64,000 nt of DNA from an uncultured Polaribacter sp. (GTDB lineage Bacteria; Bacteroidota; Bacteroidia; Flavobacteriales; Flavobacteriaceae). Where the stretch lies: assembly GCF_947501385.1 (NCBI RefSeq), contig NZ_CANMVP010000009.1, positions 62,001 through 126,000 of the forward strand. The letters run 5' to 3'. Of the stretch, positions 26,144 through 34,099 are shown in pieces. The stretch's first letter is position 1; each line of letters begins with the position of its first letter. Under the pieces are notes generated by a model. That model was not told the origin of the DNA, ran no database searches, and saw nothing but the letters and a program-made list of their open reading frames with translations. A program made the position numbers and the translations under genes.

Positions 26144-26422
26144 TTACTTATAAAATCTTTTTTGGTGCAAAAATCGCTGTATATAAACAGTATTGTCTTC
26201 AACTAAATAATGAATTCCAAAAGGAAATTTTTTTGTATGTACTATTTTGATGTTATGATAATGCTGTTGAAAATGCTCTGGATTGAGCTCTATCCGTTCT
26301 ACAGTTTCGATAAGTTCTGTATCAAATTTTAGTAATAGATTAGAAGAAACTACAGCATAGAAATCTCGTGTTTCTTTGATATCTAATTTAGCTTCGTCAC
26401 TAAATATAACTTCATAAGCCAT
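26144..26422 (-). CDS. ParE-like toxin
   Basis: A 92-residue protein with the ParE/RelE pattern: MAYEVIFSDEAKLDIKETRD, then LNPEHFQQHYHNIKIVHTKKF, then GIHYLVEDNTVYIQRFLHQK. Family members inhibit gyrase or cleave mRNA. The ATG shares one base with the antitoxin stop, so expression is coupled. It is unrelated in detail to the toxin 360 bp downstream, which argues against a simple duplication. Confidence 0.75.
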   Translation of the reverse strand: MAYEVIFSDEAKLDIKETRDFYAVVSSNLLLKFDTELIETVERIELNPEHFQQHYHNIKIVHTKKFPFGIHYLVEDNTVYIQRFLHQKRFYK

Positions 26423-26664
26423 TATTTTAGTAAATCTTTTTTAATGGCACTCCAGGGCGTATAATTGATTTTTTCTTCATTATGATTTTTAATCATTTTA
26501 TCCATCATAATCTTATATTCTTCCAAAGGTTCAAAAGCATAAGCATTCTCTTTTAGAATATGTTCCATATAATTTTTTAAATTACGACCTTCTTTTTTTG
26601 CTTTAAATTCTAAAAGAGAAAGTGTTTCTTGGTCTAAAACGACTTCTTTTCTTTTTTTATCCAT
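26422..26664 (-). CDS. Ribbon-helix-helix-type antitoxin
   Basis: An 80-residue protein. The N-terminus KKRKEVVLDQETLSLLEFKA, followed by KKEGRNLKNYMEHIL, fits a ribbon-helix-helix DNA-binding fold. The charged C-terminus (YTPWSAIKKDLLK) probably binds the toxin. The stop overlaps the toxin start by 1 bp. Inverted repeats upstream at 26681 and 26707 are candidate autoregulatory operators. Confidence 0.7.
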   Translation of the reverse strand: MDKKRKEVVLDQETLSLLEFKAKKEGRNLKNYMEHILKENAYAFEPLEEYKIMMDKMIKNHNEEKINYTPWSAIKKDLLK

Positions 26665-26680
26665 GATAATTCTGCTTTTA

Positions 26681-26699
26681 TTACGATAAATATACGTAA
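26681..26699 (-). promoter_or_regulatory. Candidate antitoxin operator over the -7 box
   Basis: Palindrome TTACG-N9-CGTAA. On the minus strand it encloses TATATTTA, a near-consensus -7 box, 17 bp before the antitoxin start. A second palindrome, GAGAT-N7-ATCTC, lies at 26707-26723. Confidence 0.5.
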
Positions 26700-26706
26700 A
26701 TTATAC

Positions 26707-26723
26707 GAGATTTTAATTATCTC
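26707..26723. promoter_or_regulatory. Second palindrome between antitoxin and ATPase genes
   Basis: GAGAT-N7-ATCTC, 17 bp. It lies between divergent promoters and could serve either the toxin-antitoxin operon or the ATPase gene. Confidence 0.35.
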
Positions 26724-26758
26724 ATTAAACTCAGATACAATTTATAACAATTTAACAA

Positions 26759-27547
26759 ATGCCTTACTTATCAACATTAAACATAAACACAAATCGGACA
26801 CATCCATATCCGTATGACATTCCTGCTATAAAATATGCTAAAGATTTAGATCTTTCTAATCAAGTAACTTTTTTAGTTGGCGAAAATGGTTCTGGAAAAT
26901 CAACATTATTAGAAGCCATTGCTTGTCGATTGCAATTACCACACATGGATGGCAGTAGTTATGCAAAAAACAGTTTTGATGCTGCAAAAACACTTTTGCC
27001 TTTTTTAGAATTAACTTGGCAAATAGAGCGTTCTGTAGGTTTCTTTTTTAGAGCAGAAGATTTTGGCGATTATTTAAATAGTGTACATCGAGTTGGTGCG
27101 ACGATTGAAAATCAAATGGGCGATTTTGGCGAAGACATTCCAAACCATATTATAGCGCAAATGAAAGAAAGTGCCAATTATCAATTGAGGCAGATGCGAA
27201 GAAATTTCGGACAAGAACTCAATGCGTTTTCTCATGGTGAAGCTTATCTTCATATCATGAACGAAATGATAAATACAAGAGGTATTTATTTACTCGATGA
27301 ACCCGAAGCAGCACTATCTCCAGCGAAACAGTTGACATTAATTGCTTTTATTAAAAATCACTTAAAAACTCACAACTCTCAATTTATAATCGCTACACAC
27401 TCACCAATGTTATTGGCCTTTCCTGAAGCTTCTATTTTTGAAATCACAGAAAACAGTATGGAAAAAACGGAATTAGAAGATACTGAACATTACACAATTA
27501 CCAAGTCTTTTTTGAATAACCCTGATGCTTATTTGAGGCATTTGTAA
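26759..27547 (+). CDS. AAA/ABC-type ATPase (COG3910-like)
   Basis: A 262-residue soluble ATPase. Walker A is GENGSGKST (~41-49), Walker B is GIYLLDEPEAALS (~178-190), the H-loop is IIATHSPML, and LNAFSHGEAYL is in the signature position. It has no membrane or nuclease domain, so it belongs to the small stand-alone 'predicted ATPase' group related to SMC/RecF-type ATPases. Function is unknown. It diverges from the toxin-antitoxin operon with a 94-bp spacer. Confidence 0.82.
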   Translation: MPYLSTLNINTNRTHPYPYDIPAIKYAKDLDLSNQVTFLVGENGSGKSTLLEAIACRLQLPHMDGSSYAKNSFDAAKTLLPFLELTWQIERSVGFFFRAEDFGDYLNSVHRVGATIENQMGDFGEDIPNHIIAQMKESANYQLRQMRRNFGQELNAFSHGEAYLHIMNEMINTRGIYLLDEPEAALSPAKQLTLIAFIKNHLKTHNSQFIIATHSPMLLAFPEASIFEITENSMEKTELEDTEHYTITKSFLNNPDAYLRHL

Positions 27548-27564
27548 AATAGTTGGCAGTATTT

Positions 27565-27589
27565 CAGTAAGCAGTAAGCAGTAAGCAGT
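27565..27589. repeat. Short tandem repeat (CAGTAAG)3
   Basis: Three copies of the heptamer CAGTAAG plus CAGT, in the non-coding stretch 27548-27885. The rest of that stretch (about 340 bp) has no gene I can recognise. Confidence 0.7.
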
Positions 27590-27885
27590 CAAGATTGTTA
27601 TTTGATTTAGAATATTTGTTAGTTTTAAAATTTCTAGTAAATTTTTTTAGTATACAGGTTTTAGTTTTAGTAAATACCTTTAATGAACACTACAACTGCC
27701 TACTGGAGACTGAGGACTGGAACCTATAAATTATACCCAATACTAAACATAATAATTCTTGGTAGAATAAAGGTTTTGTATAAAAGATAAGTTCCTTAAA
27801 ATATCTTCTCAAGAAGCTTAATACTAACAAAACCCTATTTTATTTAAAACTATTTATTTCTTCTATTAACATTTTTTAGAATATA

Positions 27886-27917
27886 AAAACCCAAAACTAA
27901 ATTTAGTTTTGGGTTTT
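27886..27917. terminator. 32-bp perfect palindrome, terminator-like
   Basis: AAAACCCAAAACTAAA followed by its exact reverse complement, flanked by A/T runs. It lies between the ATPase gene and the sdhB fragment and probably was the original terminator of the sdh operon. Confidence 0.7.
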
Positions 27918-27955
27918 GTGTAATTTACACTTCGACAAGTTCAGTGTGACAGCTG

Positions 27956-28191
27956 CATTAAAAAAATATTAAACAGATGCCTTCATTAATTCTCTATTCA
28001 TTCTTGCAATGTTGTCTAAAGAAATTCCTTTAGGATATTCTACTTCACAAGCACCTGTATTTGTGCAATTTCCAAAACCTTCTAAATCCATCTGTGCAAC
28101 CATGTTTTTAACACGATCTGCAGCTTCTACTTGCCCTTGTGGTAACAAAGCATATTGAGATACTTTCGCACCTACAAATAACATTGCAGAA
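27956..28191 (-). repeat. Long direct repeat, copy 1 (sdhB 3' end)
   Basis: 236 bp matching 30852-31086 with three transitions and one 1-bp A-run difference. Similarity continues weakly outward (GTTCAG..TGACA). See the pseudogene entry for the coding content. Confidence 0.95.
27969..28190 (-). pseudogene. Detached 3' fragment of sdhB
   Basis: The frame encodes the last ~73 residues of SdhB ([18 protein letters not shown] to [10 protein letters not shown]). Compared with the intact gene there are two synonymous changes and one Cys-to-Tyr change in [14 protein letters not shown], which would remove an iron-sulfur cluster ligand. There is no 5' part or start region, so it is not functional. The few changes indicate a recent duplication, and the loss of a ligand suggests no selection on this copy. 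Confidence 0.92.
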
Positions 28192-28519
28192 CTACTTTTT
28201 TTACTTGCTTACTCTTATCGTTACTCGTCACAGAAGAGCATTAAACTTTAGGTTAGTAAAATGATAATTGTGATGATGTAATTTCTTTGTTATTGCAATA
28301 TAAATTCTTTACTCCAAACATTTACAAGCATTCTAATTATTGCTTCCATTACCACCTAACCAACTGTATACTAAATGTTACTTTACAGAAAAAAAATTTA
28401 ATTTTTAATTAAAAATTATATATTGTATCCTTAAAAGCAAGTAGGTCTTTTTATTCTTTAAATGATATCGGCAAGTATAAAAAATATAAGAATCAACTAA
28501 TTTAACACCCCAAAAAAAA
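28192..28519. other. Non-coding spacer inside the sdhB-duplication segment
   Basis: About 330 bp of AT-rich DNA with many stops in all frames. I see no gene or clear repeat. The promoter of the barrel gene must lie near its right end. Confidence 0.4.
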
Positions 28520-29731
28520 ATGTTAAACATGAAAATTTACCATTTCTTTTCCGTCTTTGTCTTTATAATTATGAGTACAACACTTAGTGCTCAATCACTT
28601 AATAAAAAAGGTTTTGTTGTGTTACATCGTGGAGACACCCTGCATGGTTTTATTAAATATAAGGCTTGGGAATACAATCCTAAAAAAATAAAATTTTACT
28701 TTGGAACAAACAAAATACCAAAAGTTTATAGTGTTTCTGAACTATTGTATTTTGAAATTCTAGGGATGGATGCTTATAGACGCAGAGTGCTTTATAAACC
28801 TAATGAGTTAGGAGTTTCTTCTCCAGAATATACTTGGATGCGAGAATTGGTAAGAGGTGATGTGATGAGTCTTTATCAATTGAACGACGGAACCAATCAG
28901 TTTTATATTAAAGAAAAGGAAGCAGACTATATTAAACTGAAATACCCTAATAATAGAATAAAAATGTATATTCCTATGCTTAAAGCCTATGCAATGAAGG
29001 TAAAAGCTGATGATGCACTTTTAAAAGCAATAGATAATTCTGAATATAGTGAAAAAGACCTCATTGATATTGTAAGACGTTTAAACAATTATGGACCCCA
29101 AAAAAACACCGCGATTAGTTTGCCTGCCTCTAGTACTTTGCCAAAAGCAGAAACAAAGCCCTCTTTCTTTATATCAGCCGGGGCGGGCATTTCCACACTT
29201 ACTCTTAAAGGAGATTCTTATTTAGATGGTTTAATATTTGAATCTACCACCATGCCTTATATTAGTTTTGGTATTCAATTAACTGGTGGGCAGAGACAAA
29301 AAATGTCTTTTAGATTAGAAGTAAACTATACTTCGGTGTCTTTTCAAGGGAAATCTATAAATACAAGATCTTTCCCAACAAGAGAAATTTTATACGATTT
29401 TAAGCAATCTAATATAACCCCTGTGTTTTCTTTTTTATATAAGCTAACCAATAAAGAACCTTTAGACATTTTAACTGGAGTAGGTATCGGCTATAATTTT
29501 TCTAATTACAGTAAAAATCAATACCATCAAATAGCGCCACAAGATATTGTGATTGAAGATTATACGCCAATGGGCAATAGTTGGTTTTCAGGTCAATTAA
29601 AATTAATCGGACTCTATAAAAAGAAATTTGAATTAGGAGCCTACTATCAGATTTTTGGCACCTATACTCAATCTATACATTATAGTTATGATCCAAGTAC
29701 TTTTGCCGTTTGGTTAGGATATCATTTTTAA
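28520..29731 (+). CDS. Outer-membrane beta-barrel protein of unknown function
   Basis: A 403-residue exported protein with signal peptide ending TTLSAQ. Residues ~30-190 are a soluble part (KGFVVLHRGDTLHGFIKY, YSVSELLYFEILGMDAYRRR). Residues ~210-403 alternate in the manner of an 8-10-strand barrel (FFISAGAGISTLTLKG, SFRLEVNYTSVSF, LDILTGVGIGYNFS) and end in a terminal aromatic, FAVWLGYHF, as usual for Omp85-inserted barrels. The family is common but uncharacterised in Flavobacteriaceae. An ATG three codons later is an alternative start. It is the only intact gene in the segment between the two copies of the sdhB 3' end. Confidence 0.72.
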   Translation: MLNMKIYHFFSVFVFIIMSTTLSAQSLNKKGFVVLHRGDTLHGFIKYKAWEYNPKKIKFYFGTNKIPKVYSVSELLYFEILGMDAYRRRVLYKPNELGVSSPEYTWMRELVRGDVMSLYQLNDGTNQFYIKEKEADYIKLKYPNNRIKMYIPMLKAYAMKVKADDALLKAIDNSEYSEKDLIDIVRRLNNYGPQKNTAISLPASSTLPKAETKPSFFISAGAGISTLTLKGDSYLDGLIFESTTMPYISFGIQLTGGQRQKMSFRLEVNYTSVSFQGKSINTRSFPTREILYDFKQSNITPVFSFLYKLTNKEPLDILTGVGIGYNFSNYSKNQYHQIAPQDIVIEDYTPMGNSWFSGQLKLIGLYKKKFELGAYYQIFGTYTQSIHYSYDPSTFAVWLGYHF

Positions 29732-29875
29732 CCTTTAAGTATTTAAATTTAACACTTAAACTTTAGTAACATTGAGCATTGCTTCTCTCTGAAATAGATA
29801 AACAAAGCCTCCAATAGCTCTAATAACCCGCTACAAGAACAGCTGGTACTCACTCTTAGAGGTCACCAACTCCAA

Positions 29876-30095
29876 CCCATCGATGACCACTCTAGAATAC
29901 ATCCACACCCTTTTAGGAACCTACTACCCATCCTTTCGAGGCACATCTATAACTATTTTAGAACCTATCTACACCCTATCTTAGACGTATTAACACCTGG
30001 TTCAGAACCTATTGACACCTCCTCTGAGACCTATTGCCCCCTCGTTCGGAACGTATCGATACCCCGTCCAGAACCTATCGACCCCTCTATAATTA
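29876..30095. repeat. Tandem array of ten degenerate 22-bp units
   Basis: Ten consecutive units of exactly 22 bp start at 29876, 29898, 29920, 29942, 29964, 29986, 30008, 30030, 30052 and 30074. The consensus begins CCTATCGACACC and ends TTCAGAA. Units differ at many positions but no indel breaks the period. Units I counted are about 50% GC, well above the surroundings. Stops occur in the frames I checked, so it is not coding as it stands. It begins 29 bp after the stop of the decaying ORF at 30124 (minus strand). Confidence 0.85.
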
Positions 30096-30123
30096 TCCAT
30101 ATAAGTTATGTCTTTTTACTCTT

Positions 30124-30516
30124 TTAAGAGTTAGCTGTTGCTTCAGATGCTGGTGTACTGCCATCACCAGGGAAAAATTGTTTTAAGTCGTTATAAATGG
30201 CGGTCATACCTACTACGTTTTCTTTAGCTAGGTAACGCATATGGCGGTAAATGGTTAAATAGCTTTGGTGTACATCGTAATCTAATAGTATTTTAGTGTG
30301 TTAGGCATCGGTAAGAATGTGTTTAATCTGATCTCTCCAACCATCTAACAGCAAACGGGAGGTGTTATCTCGATTGAGTTCTGCCATGTCTACATGTGTG
30401 GGAATGGCCCTGGGATTGTTCCCAGCATACTGCAGTACTTTTTGTACCCTAAGTTTATTTTCTTCGTTAATAGCATAAACGTTGGCTTTCTCTCTAGGAA
30501 GCTCGGTAGGGCTACT
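30124..30516 (-). pseudogene. Decaying ORF of unknown family between two 22-bp arrays
   Basis: On the minus strand the frame reads SSPTELPREKANVYAINEEN to TPASEATANS, about 130 codons, and is interrupted by one in-frame TAA at 30301-30303 (after HILTDA; a single C-to-T change from CAA would explain it). The frame is preceded by another in-frame stop at 30517-30519, so the 5' part is missing or altered. The peptide is hydrophilic and mostly helical (RDNTSRLLLDGWRDQIKHIL, YLTIYRHMRYLAKENVVGMT), with clear coding character and higher GC than its neighbours. I do not recognise the family. Confidence 0.65.
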
Positions 30517-30564
30517 CTACGCCCAGTACCCACAAGGCCTAAACGCTATGCTTACAACGCGACG

Positions 30565-30674
30565 GAGTTCTAGTTACATCTCTGAAGAGTTGTAGTTACA
30601 TCTCCGCCGAGTTCTAGTTACTTCTCTGAAGAGTTGTAGTTATATCTCCGCCGAGTTCTAGTTACTTTTCTAGC
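30565..30674. repeat. Tandem array of five 22-bp units with 44-bp higher order
   Basis: Five units of exactly 22 bp (30565, 30587, 30609, 30631, 30653). Odd units begin GAGTTCTAGTTAC and even units GAGTTGTAGTTA; the ends alternate TGAA and CGCC, so the true repeat may be 44 bp. It is much better conserved than the array at 29876. A sixth, weaker unit may precede it. It is non-coding in the frames I checked and about 50% GC. Confidence 0.9.
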
Positions 30675-30683
30675 GAGCTAGAA

Positions 30684-30809
30684 TTAATAGGCTTTATTAA
30701 TTTGTGGTGAGTTTTTACCACTTAGATAGTTCTGTTCCATACGATGATCTGTTTTTAAATGACCAATTACAGGCTCTTCTTCTAAACTTCTTACGTTTGG
30801 TTCTCTTTT
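30684..30809 (-). mobile_element. IS5-type transposase remnant (C-terminal end)
   Basis: The minus-strand frame reads REPNVRSLEEEPVIGHLKTD, then HRMEQNYLSGKNSPQINKAY and a stop. EPVIGHLKTDHRM followed by NYL.G and IN is the C-terminal signature of DDE transposases of the IS5 group (catalytic Glu in EPVIG). Only ~40 codons remain, with a stop just upstream at 30810-30812. It lies 10 bp from the 22-bp array and 43 bp from the sdhB duplication. Confidence 0.75.
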
Positions 30810-30851
30810 TTATTATATATCTGATACTGAAACGAGTTCAGCATGACAACT

Positions 30852-31086
30852 CATTAAAAAATATTAAACAGACGCCTTCATTAATTCTCTGTTCATTCTT
30901 GCAATGTTGTCTAAAGAAATTCCTTTAGGACATTCTACTTCACAAGCACCTGTATTTGTGCAATTTCCAAAACCTTCTAAATCCATCTGTGCAACCATGT
31001 TTTTAACACGATCTGCAGCTTCTACTTGCCCTTGTGGTAACAAAGCATATTGAGATACTTTCGCACCTACAAATAACATTGCAGAA
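30852..31086 (-). repeat. Long direct repeat, copy 2 (within intact sdhB)
   Basis: Partner of 27956-28191; it covers the last ~73 codons of the intact sdhB and 12 bp beyond the stop. Confidence 0.95.
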
Positions 31087-31604
31087 GAGTTTTTACAACT
31101 TGCAACACAAGCACCACAACCAATACAGGTTGCTGCATCCATTGCTTCGTCTGCTGCATGTTTAGAAATAGGAATTGAGTTTGCATCTTGGGTATTTCCT
31201 GAGGTATTTACAGAAATATATCCACCTGCATGCTGTATTCTATCAAAAGCAGATCTGTCTACTACTAAATCTTTAATTACTGGAAAAGAAGCAGCTCTAA
31301 ATGGCTCAATTGTAATTGTATCGCCGTCTTTAAACATACGCATATGTAACTGACAAGTTGTTACACCTCTATCAGGTCCATGTGCTTCTCCATTGATATA
31401 CATAGAACACATTCCACAAATTCCTTCTCTACAATCGTGATCAAAAGCAACGGGTTGTTCACCAGCGTTTACTAATTGTTCGTTTAAAACATCCATCATT
31501 TCTAAAAAAGACATGCTTCCTGAAATTTCAGCTATTTTATAATCGACCATTTTACCTTTGTCGTTTGCATCTACTTGACGCCAAATCTTAAGTGTTAAGT
31601 TCAT
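30864..31604 (-). CDS. sdhB: Succinate dehydrogenase/fumarate reductase iron-sulfur subunit
   Basis: A 246-residue electron-transfer subunit. The [2Fe-2S] ligands lie in [20 protein letters not shown] with a fourth Cys in GVTTC. The [4Fe-4S] and [3Fe-4S] ligands are in [14 protein letters not shown] and [14 protein letters not shown]. It passes electrons from SdhA FAD to the SdhC quinone site. It is the last gene of the sdhC-sdhA-sdhB operon on the minus strand. Its last 235 bp are duplicated at 27956-28191. Confidence 0.97.
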   Translation of the reverse strand: MNLTLKIWRQVDANDKGKMVDYKIAEISGSMSFLEMMDVLNEQLVNAGEQPVAFDHDCREGICGMCSMYINGEAHGPDRGVTTCQLHMRMFKDGDTITIEPFRAASFPVIKDLVVDRSAFDRIQHAGGYISVNTSGNTQDANSIPISKHAADEAMDAATCIGCGACVASCKNSSAMLFVGAKVSQYALLPQGQVEAADRVKNMVAQMDLEGFGNCTNTGACEVECPKGISLDNIARMNRELMKASV

Positions 31605-31672
31605 TGTTTGTGAGTTATTTTGTTATTGGTTATTCAGTTATTTTTGTAAAAAACTAAATAAGCCTCTCTTTT

Positions 31673-32050
31673 TTACTTTAACTTTTGATTTTTTAAATAC
31701 TTAATGTATCCATTTAAAATCAAAAGCGTTTTATTGTGTATTGTTCTTAATTCTGTTAAATTTTCTGATGAAACATAACCTTCATCAAAAGCAATAATTC
31801 CATGATCTAAAGTTTCAAATAGTGAACCTCTGGCAATTCTACAAAACTGAATATTCTCTTGAAAATGAAATCTTCCATAACCTTCAGCAATATTATTTCC
31901 AACAGACCTTGCAGCTCTTTTAATCTGATCTATTAATGCGTACTTTTCACTATTTGGCAGTTTGATAATAATATTATTTTTTACAAATAATATTAAGTTT
32001 CTTGCTTCTTTCCAACAAGACAGTTCTTCAAAAGATTTAAAACTACTCAA
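31673..32050 (-). CDS. Four-helix bundle (IVS/S23-type) protein inserted in the sdh operon
   Basis: A 125-residue protein of the PF05635 family ('23S rRNA intervening sequence' four-helix bundle): SFEELSCWKEARNLILFVK, then LIDQIKRAARSVGNNIAEGY, FCRIARGSLFETLDHGIIA and LLILNGYIKYLKNQK. The invariant NIAEGYGR is present. Such genes were first seen in rRNA intervening sequences but are scattered at many loci. Their function is not established; a link with DNA or RNA binding and with retron/DGR accessory proteins has been suggested for relatives. It splits sdhA from sdhB, with gaps of 39 and 68 bp. Confidence 0.88.
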   Translation of the reverse strand: MSSFKSFEELSCWKEARNLILFVKNNIIIKLPNSEKYALIDQIKRAARSVGNNIAEGYGRFHFQENIQFCRIARGSLFETLDHGIIAFDEGYVSSENLTELRTIHNKTLLILNGYIKYLKNQKLK

Positions 32051-32089
32051 CCTAAATAACTTAATTTACAAAATAATTTAATAACTAAA

Positions 32090-34087
32090 CTATTTATACG
32101 AACGCTCCTTTACTTCTATATTCTCGTAAACCAATGCTTCTTTATGTAAAACAGCATCTTTTGGTTCTCCTTTATATTCCCAAGCAGAAACAAATTGAAA
32201 TTCTTTTATTCTCTTTGCTTCTCCGTCTGGTGTTTGATATTCTTCTCTAAAGTGTCCTCCTGCAGATTCTTCTCTCACCAAAGCATCTTTTGCAAACAAC
32301 TCTCCTAATTCTAAGAAATCTGCAACTCTACCTGCTTTTGCCAATTGCTCATTATATTCATGGTCATTACCAGGAACAATTACATTCTCCCAGAAATCTT
32401 TTCTTAAAGCAGAAATATCTTCAATGGCTGTTTTTAAACCTTCAGCATTTCTAGACATTCCACATTTATCCCACATAATTTTTCCTAATTTTTTGTGGTA
32501 ATAATCTACAGAATGTGTTCCTTTATTATTGACAAAAAACTGAATTCTTTCTGACACTTCTTTTTCTGCGGCTTCAAATTCTGGAGTATCTGTTGAAATT
32601 TTTCCAGTTCTAATATCATCCGCTAAATAATCTCCAATTGTATAAGGTAAAACGAAATATCCATCAGCTAAACCTTGCATTAATGCAGAAGCTCCTAATC
32701 TGTTTGCGCCGTGATCAGAGAAATTTGCTTCACCGATTGCATAACAGCCAGGAATCGTCGTCATCAAATTATAATCGACCCAAACACCGCCCATGGTATA
32801 GTGTACTGCTGGATAAATCATCATTGGTGTTTCATACGGATTCTCATCTACAATTTTCTCGTACATCTGAAATAAATTTCCATATTTCGCTCGTACAATT
32901 TCTTGACCTAATTCTTTAATTTTTGCTTCCGAAGGATTGACAATATTATGAATCTTCGCTTGCTCTGTTCCATAACGAACAAAAGACGCAGCAAAATCTA
33001 AATAGACCGCTTCACCAGTTGCATTTACACCATAGCCAGCATCACAACGTTCTTTTGCTGCTCTCGATGCCACATCACGGGGCACCAAATTCCCAAATGC
33101 AGGATATCTTCTTTCTAAATAATAATCTCTATCTTCTTCTTTTAATTGCATAGGTTTTAATGTTCCTGCTTTTATTGCTTCAACATCTTTTAAATGTTTT
33201 GGGACCCAAATTCTACCATCATTTCTTAAAGATTCAGACATCAATGTTAATTTCGACTGATAATCTCCAGAACGAGGAATACATGTCGGGTGAATTTGTG
33301 TATAACAAGGGTTTGCAAAATAGGCTCCTTTTTTATGCACTTTCCAACCTGCAGTTACGTTAGAACCCATGGCGTTGGTAGATAAGAAATATACGTTTCC
33401 GTAACCACCAGAAGCAATTACAACTGCATGTGCAGAATGACGTTCGATTTCTCCTGTAACTAAATTACGTGCAATAATTCCACGAGCTTTTCCATCAACC
33501 ACCACCACATCTAACATTTCATGACGATTGAACATTTCAATCTTTCCACGCGCAATTTGCCTGTTCATTGCAGAATATGCACCTAATAATAATTGCTGAC
33601 CTGTTTGTCCTTTTGCGTAGAAAGTTCTAGAAACTAAAACTCCACCAAAAGAACGGTTGTCTAACAAACCACCATAATCACGTGCAAAAGGAACTCCTTG
33701 TGCCACACATTGATCGATGATATTTGCAGAAACCTCTGCCAATCTATATACGTTTGATTCTCTCGAACGATAATCGCCACCTTTTACGGTATCATAAAAT
33801 AATCTATAGGTAGAATCGCCATCTCCTTGATAATTTTTTGCGGCATTAATTCCTCCTTGTGCTGCAATAGAATGCGCTCTTCTTGGCGAATCTTGGTATG
33901 CAAATGCTTTTACATTGTAGCCCAATTCTGCCAACGTTGCAGCAGCAGAACCACCTGCCAAACCTGTACCTACAACAATTACATCGATATGACGTTTGTT
34001 AGCAGGATTTACTAAATTGATATGATTTTTATACTCTGTCCATTTCTCTTTAAGTGGACCTTGTGGTACTTTTGAATCTAAAGCCAT
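32090..34087 (-). CDS. sdhA: Succinate dehydrogenase/fumarate reductase flavoprotein subunit
   Basis: A 665-residue FAD subunit. The dinucleotide fold [21 protein letters not shown] is followed by the FAD-attachment block [15 protein letters not shown] (His), then [10 protein letters not shown], the substrate-site [12 protein letters not shown] and [20 protein letters not shown]. The size is typical of Bacteroidota SdhA/FrdA of the cytochrome b558 type. It oxidises succinate in the TCA cycle or works as fumarate reductase. It follows sdhC by 12 bp. Confidence 0.97.
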   Translation of the reverse strand: MALDSKVPQGPLKEKWTEYKNHINLVNPANKRHIDVIVVGTGLAGGSAAATLAELGYNVKAFAYQDSPRRAHSIAAQGGINAAKNYQGDGDSTYRLFYDTVKGGDYRSRESNVYRLAEVSANIIDQCVAQGVPFARDYGGLLDNRSFGGVLVSRTFYAKGQTGQQLLLGAYSAMNRQIARGKIEMFNRHEMLDVVVVDGKARGIIARNLVTGEIERHSAHAVVIASGGYGNVYFLSTNAMGSNVTAGWKVHKKGAYFANPCYTQIHPTCIPRSGDYQSKLTLMSESLRNDGRIWVPKHLKDVEAIKAGTLKPMQLKEEDRDYYLERRYPAFGNLVPRDVASRAAKERCDAGYGVNATGEAVYLDFAASFVRYGTEQAKIHNIVNPSEAKIKELGQEIVRAKYGNLFQMYEKIVDENPYETPMMIYPAVHYTMGGVWVDYNLMTTIPGCYAIGEANFSDHGANRLGASALMQGLADGYFVLPYTIGDYLADDIRTGKISTDTPEFEAAEKEVSERIQFFVNNKGTHSVDYYHKKLGKIMWDKCGMSRNAEGLKTAIEDISALRKDFWENVIVPGNDHEYNEQLAKAGRVADFLELGELFAKDALVREESAGGHFREEYQTPDGEAKRIKEFQFVSAWEYKGEPKDAVLHKEALVYENIEVKERSYK

Positions 34088-34099
34088 AATATTATAAGA

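Noticed and set aside
27969..28184. 71-residue ORF as a stand-alone ferredoxin-like gene
   Set aside because: It is a near-identical copy of the last part of sdhB, lacks a start region and has lost a cluster ligand.
29876..30674. 22-bp arrays as a CRISPR array
   Set aside because: The units are contiguous with no unique spacers, are shorter than CRISPR repeats, and no cas gene is nearby.
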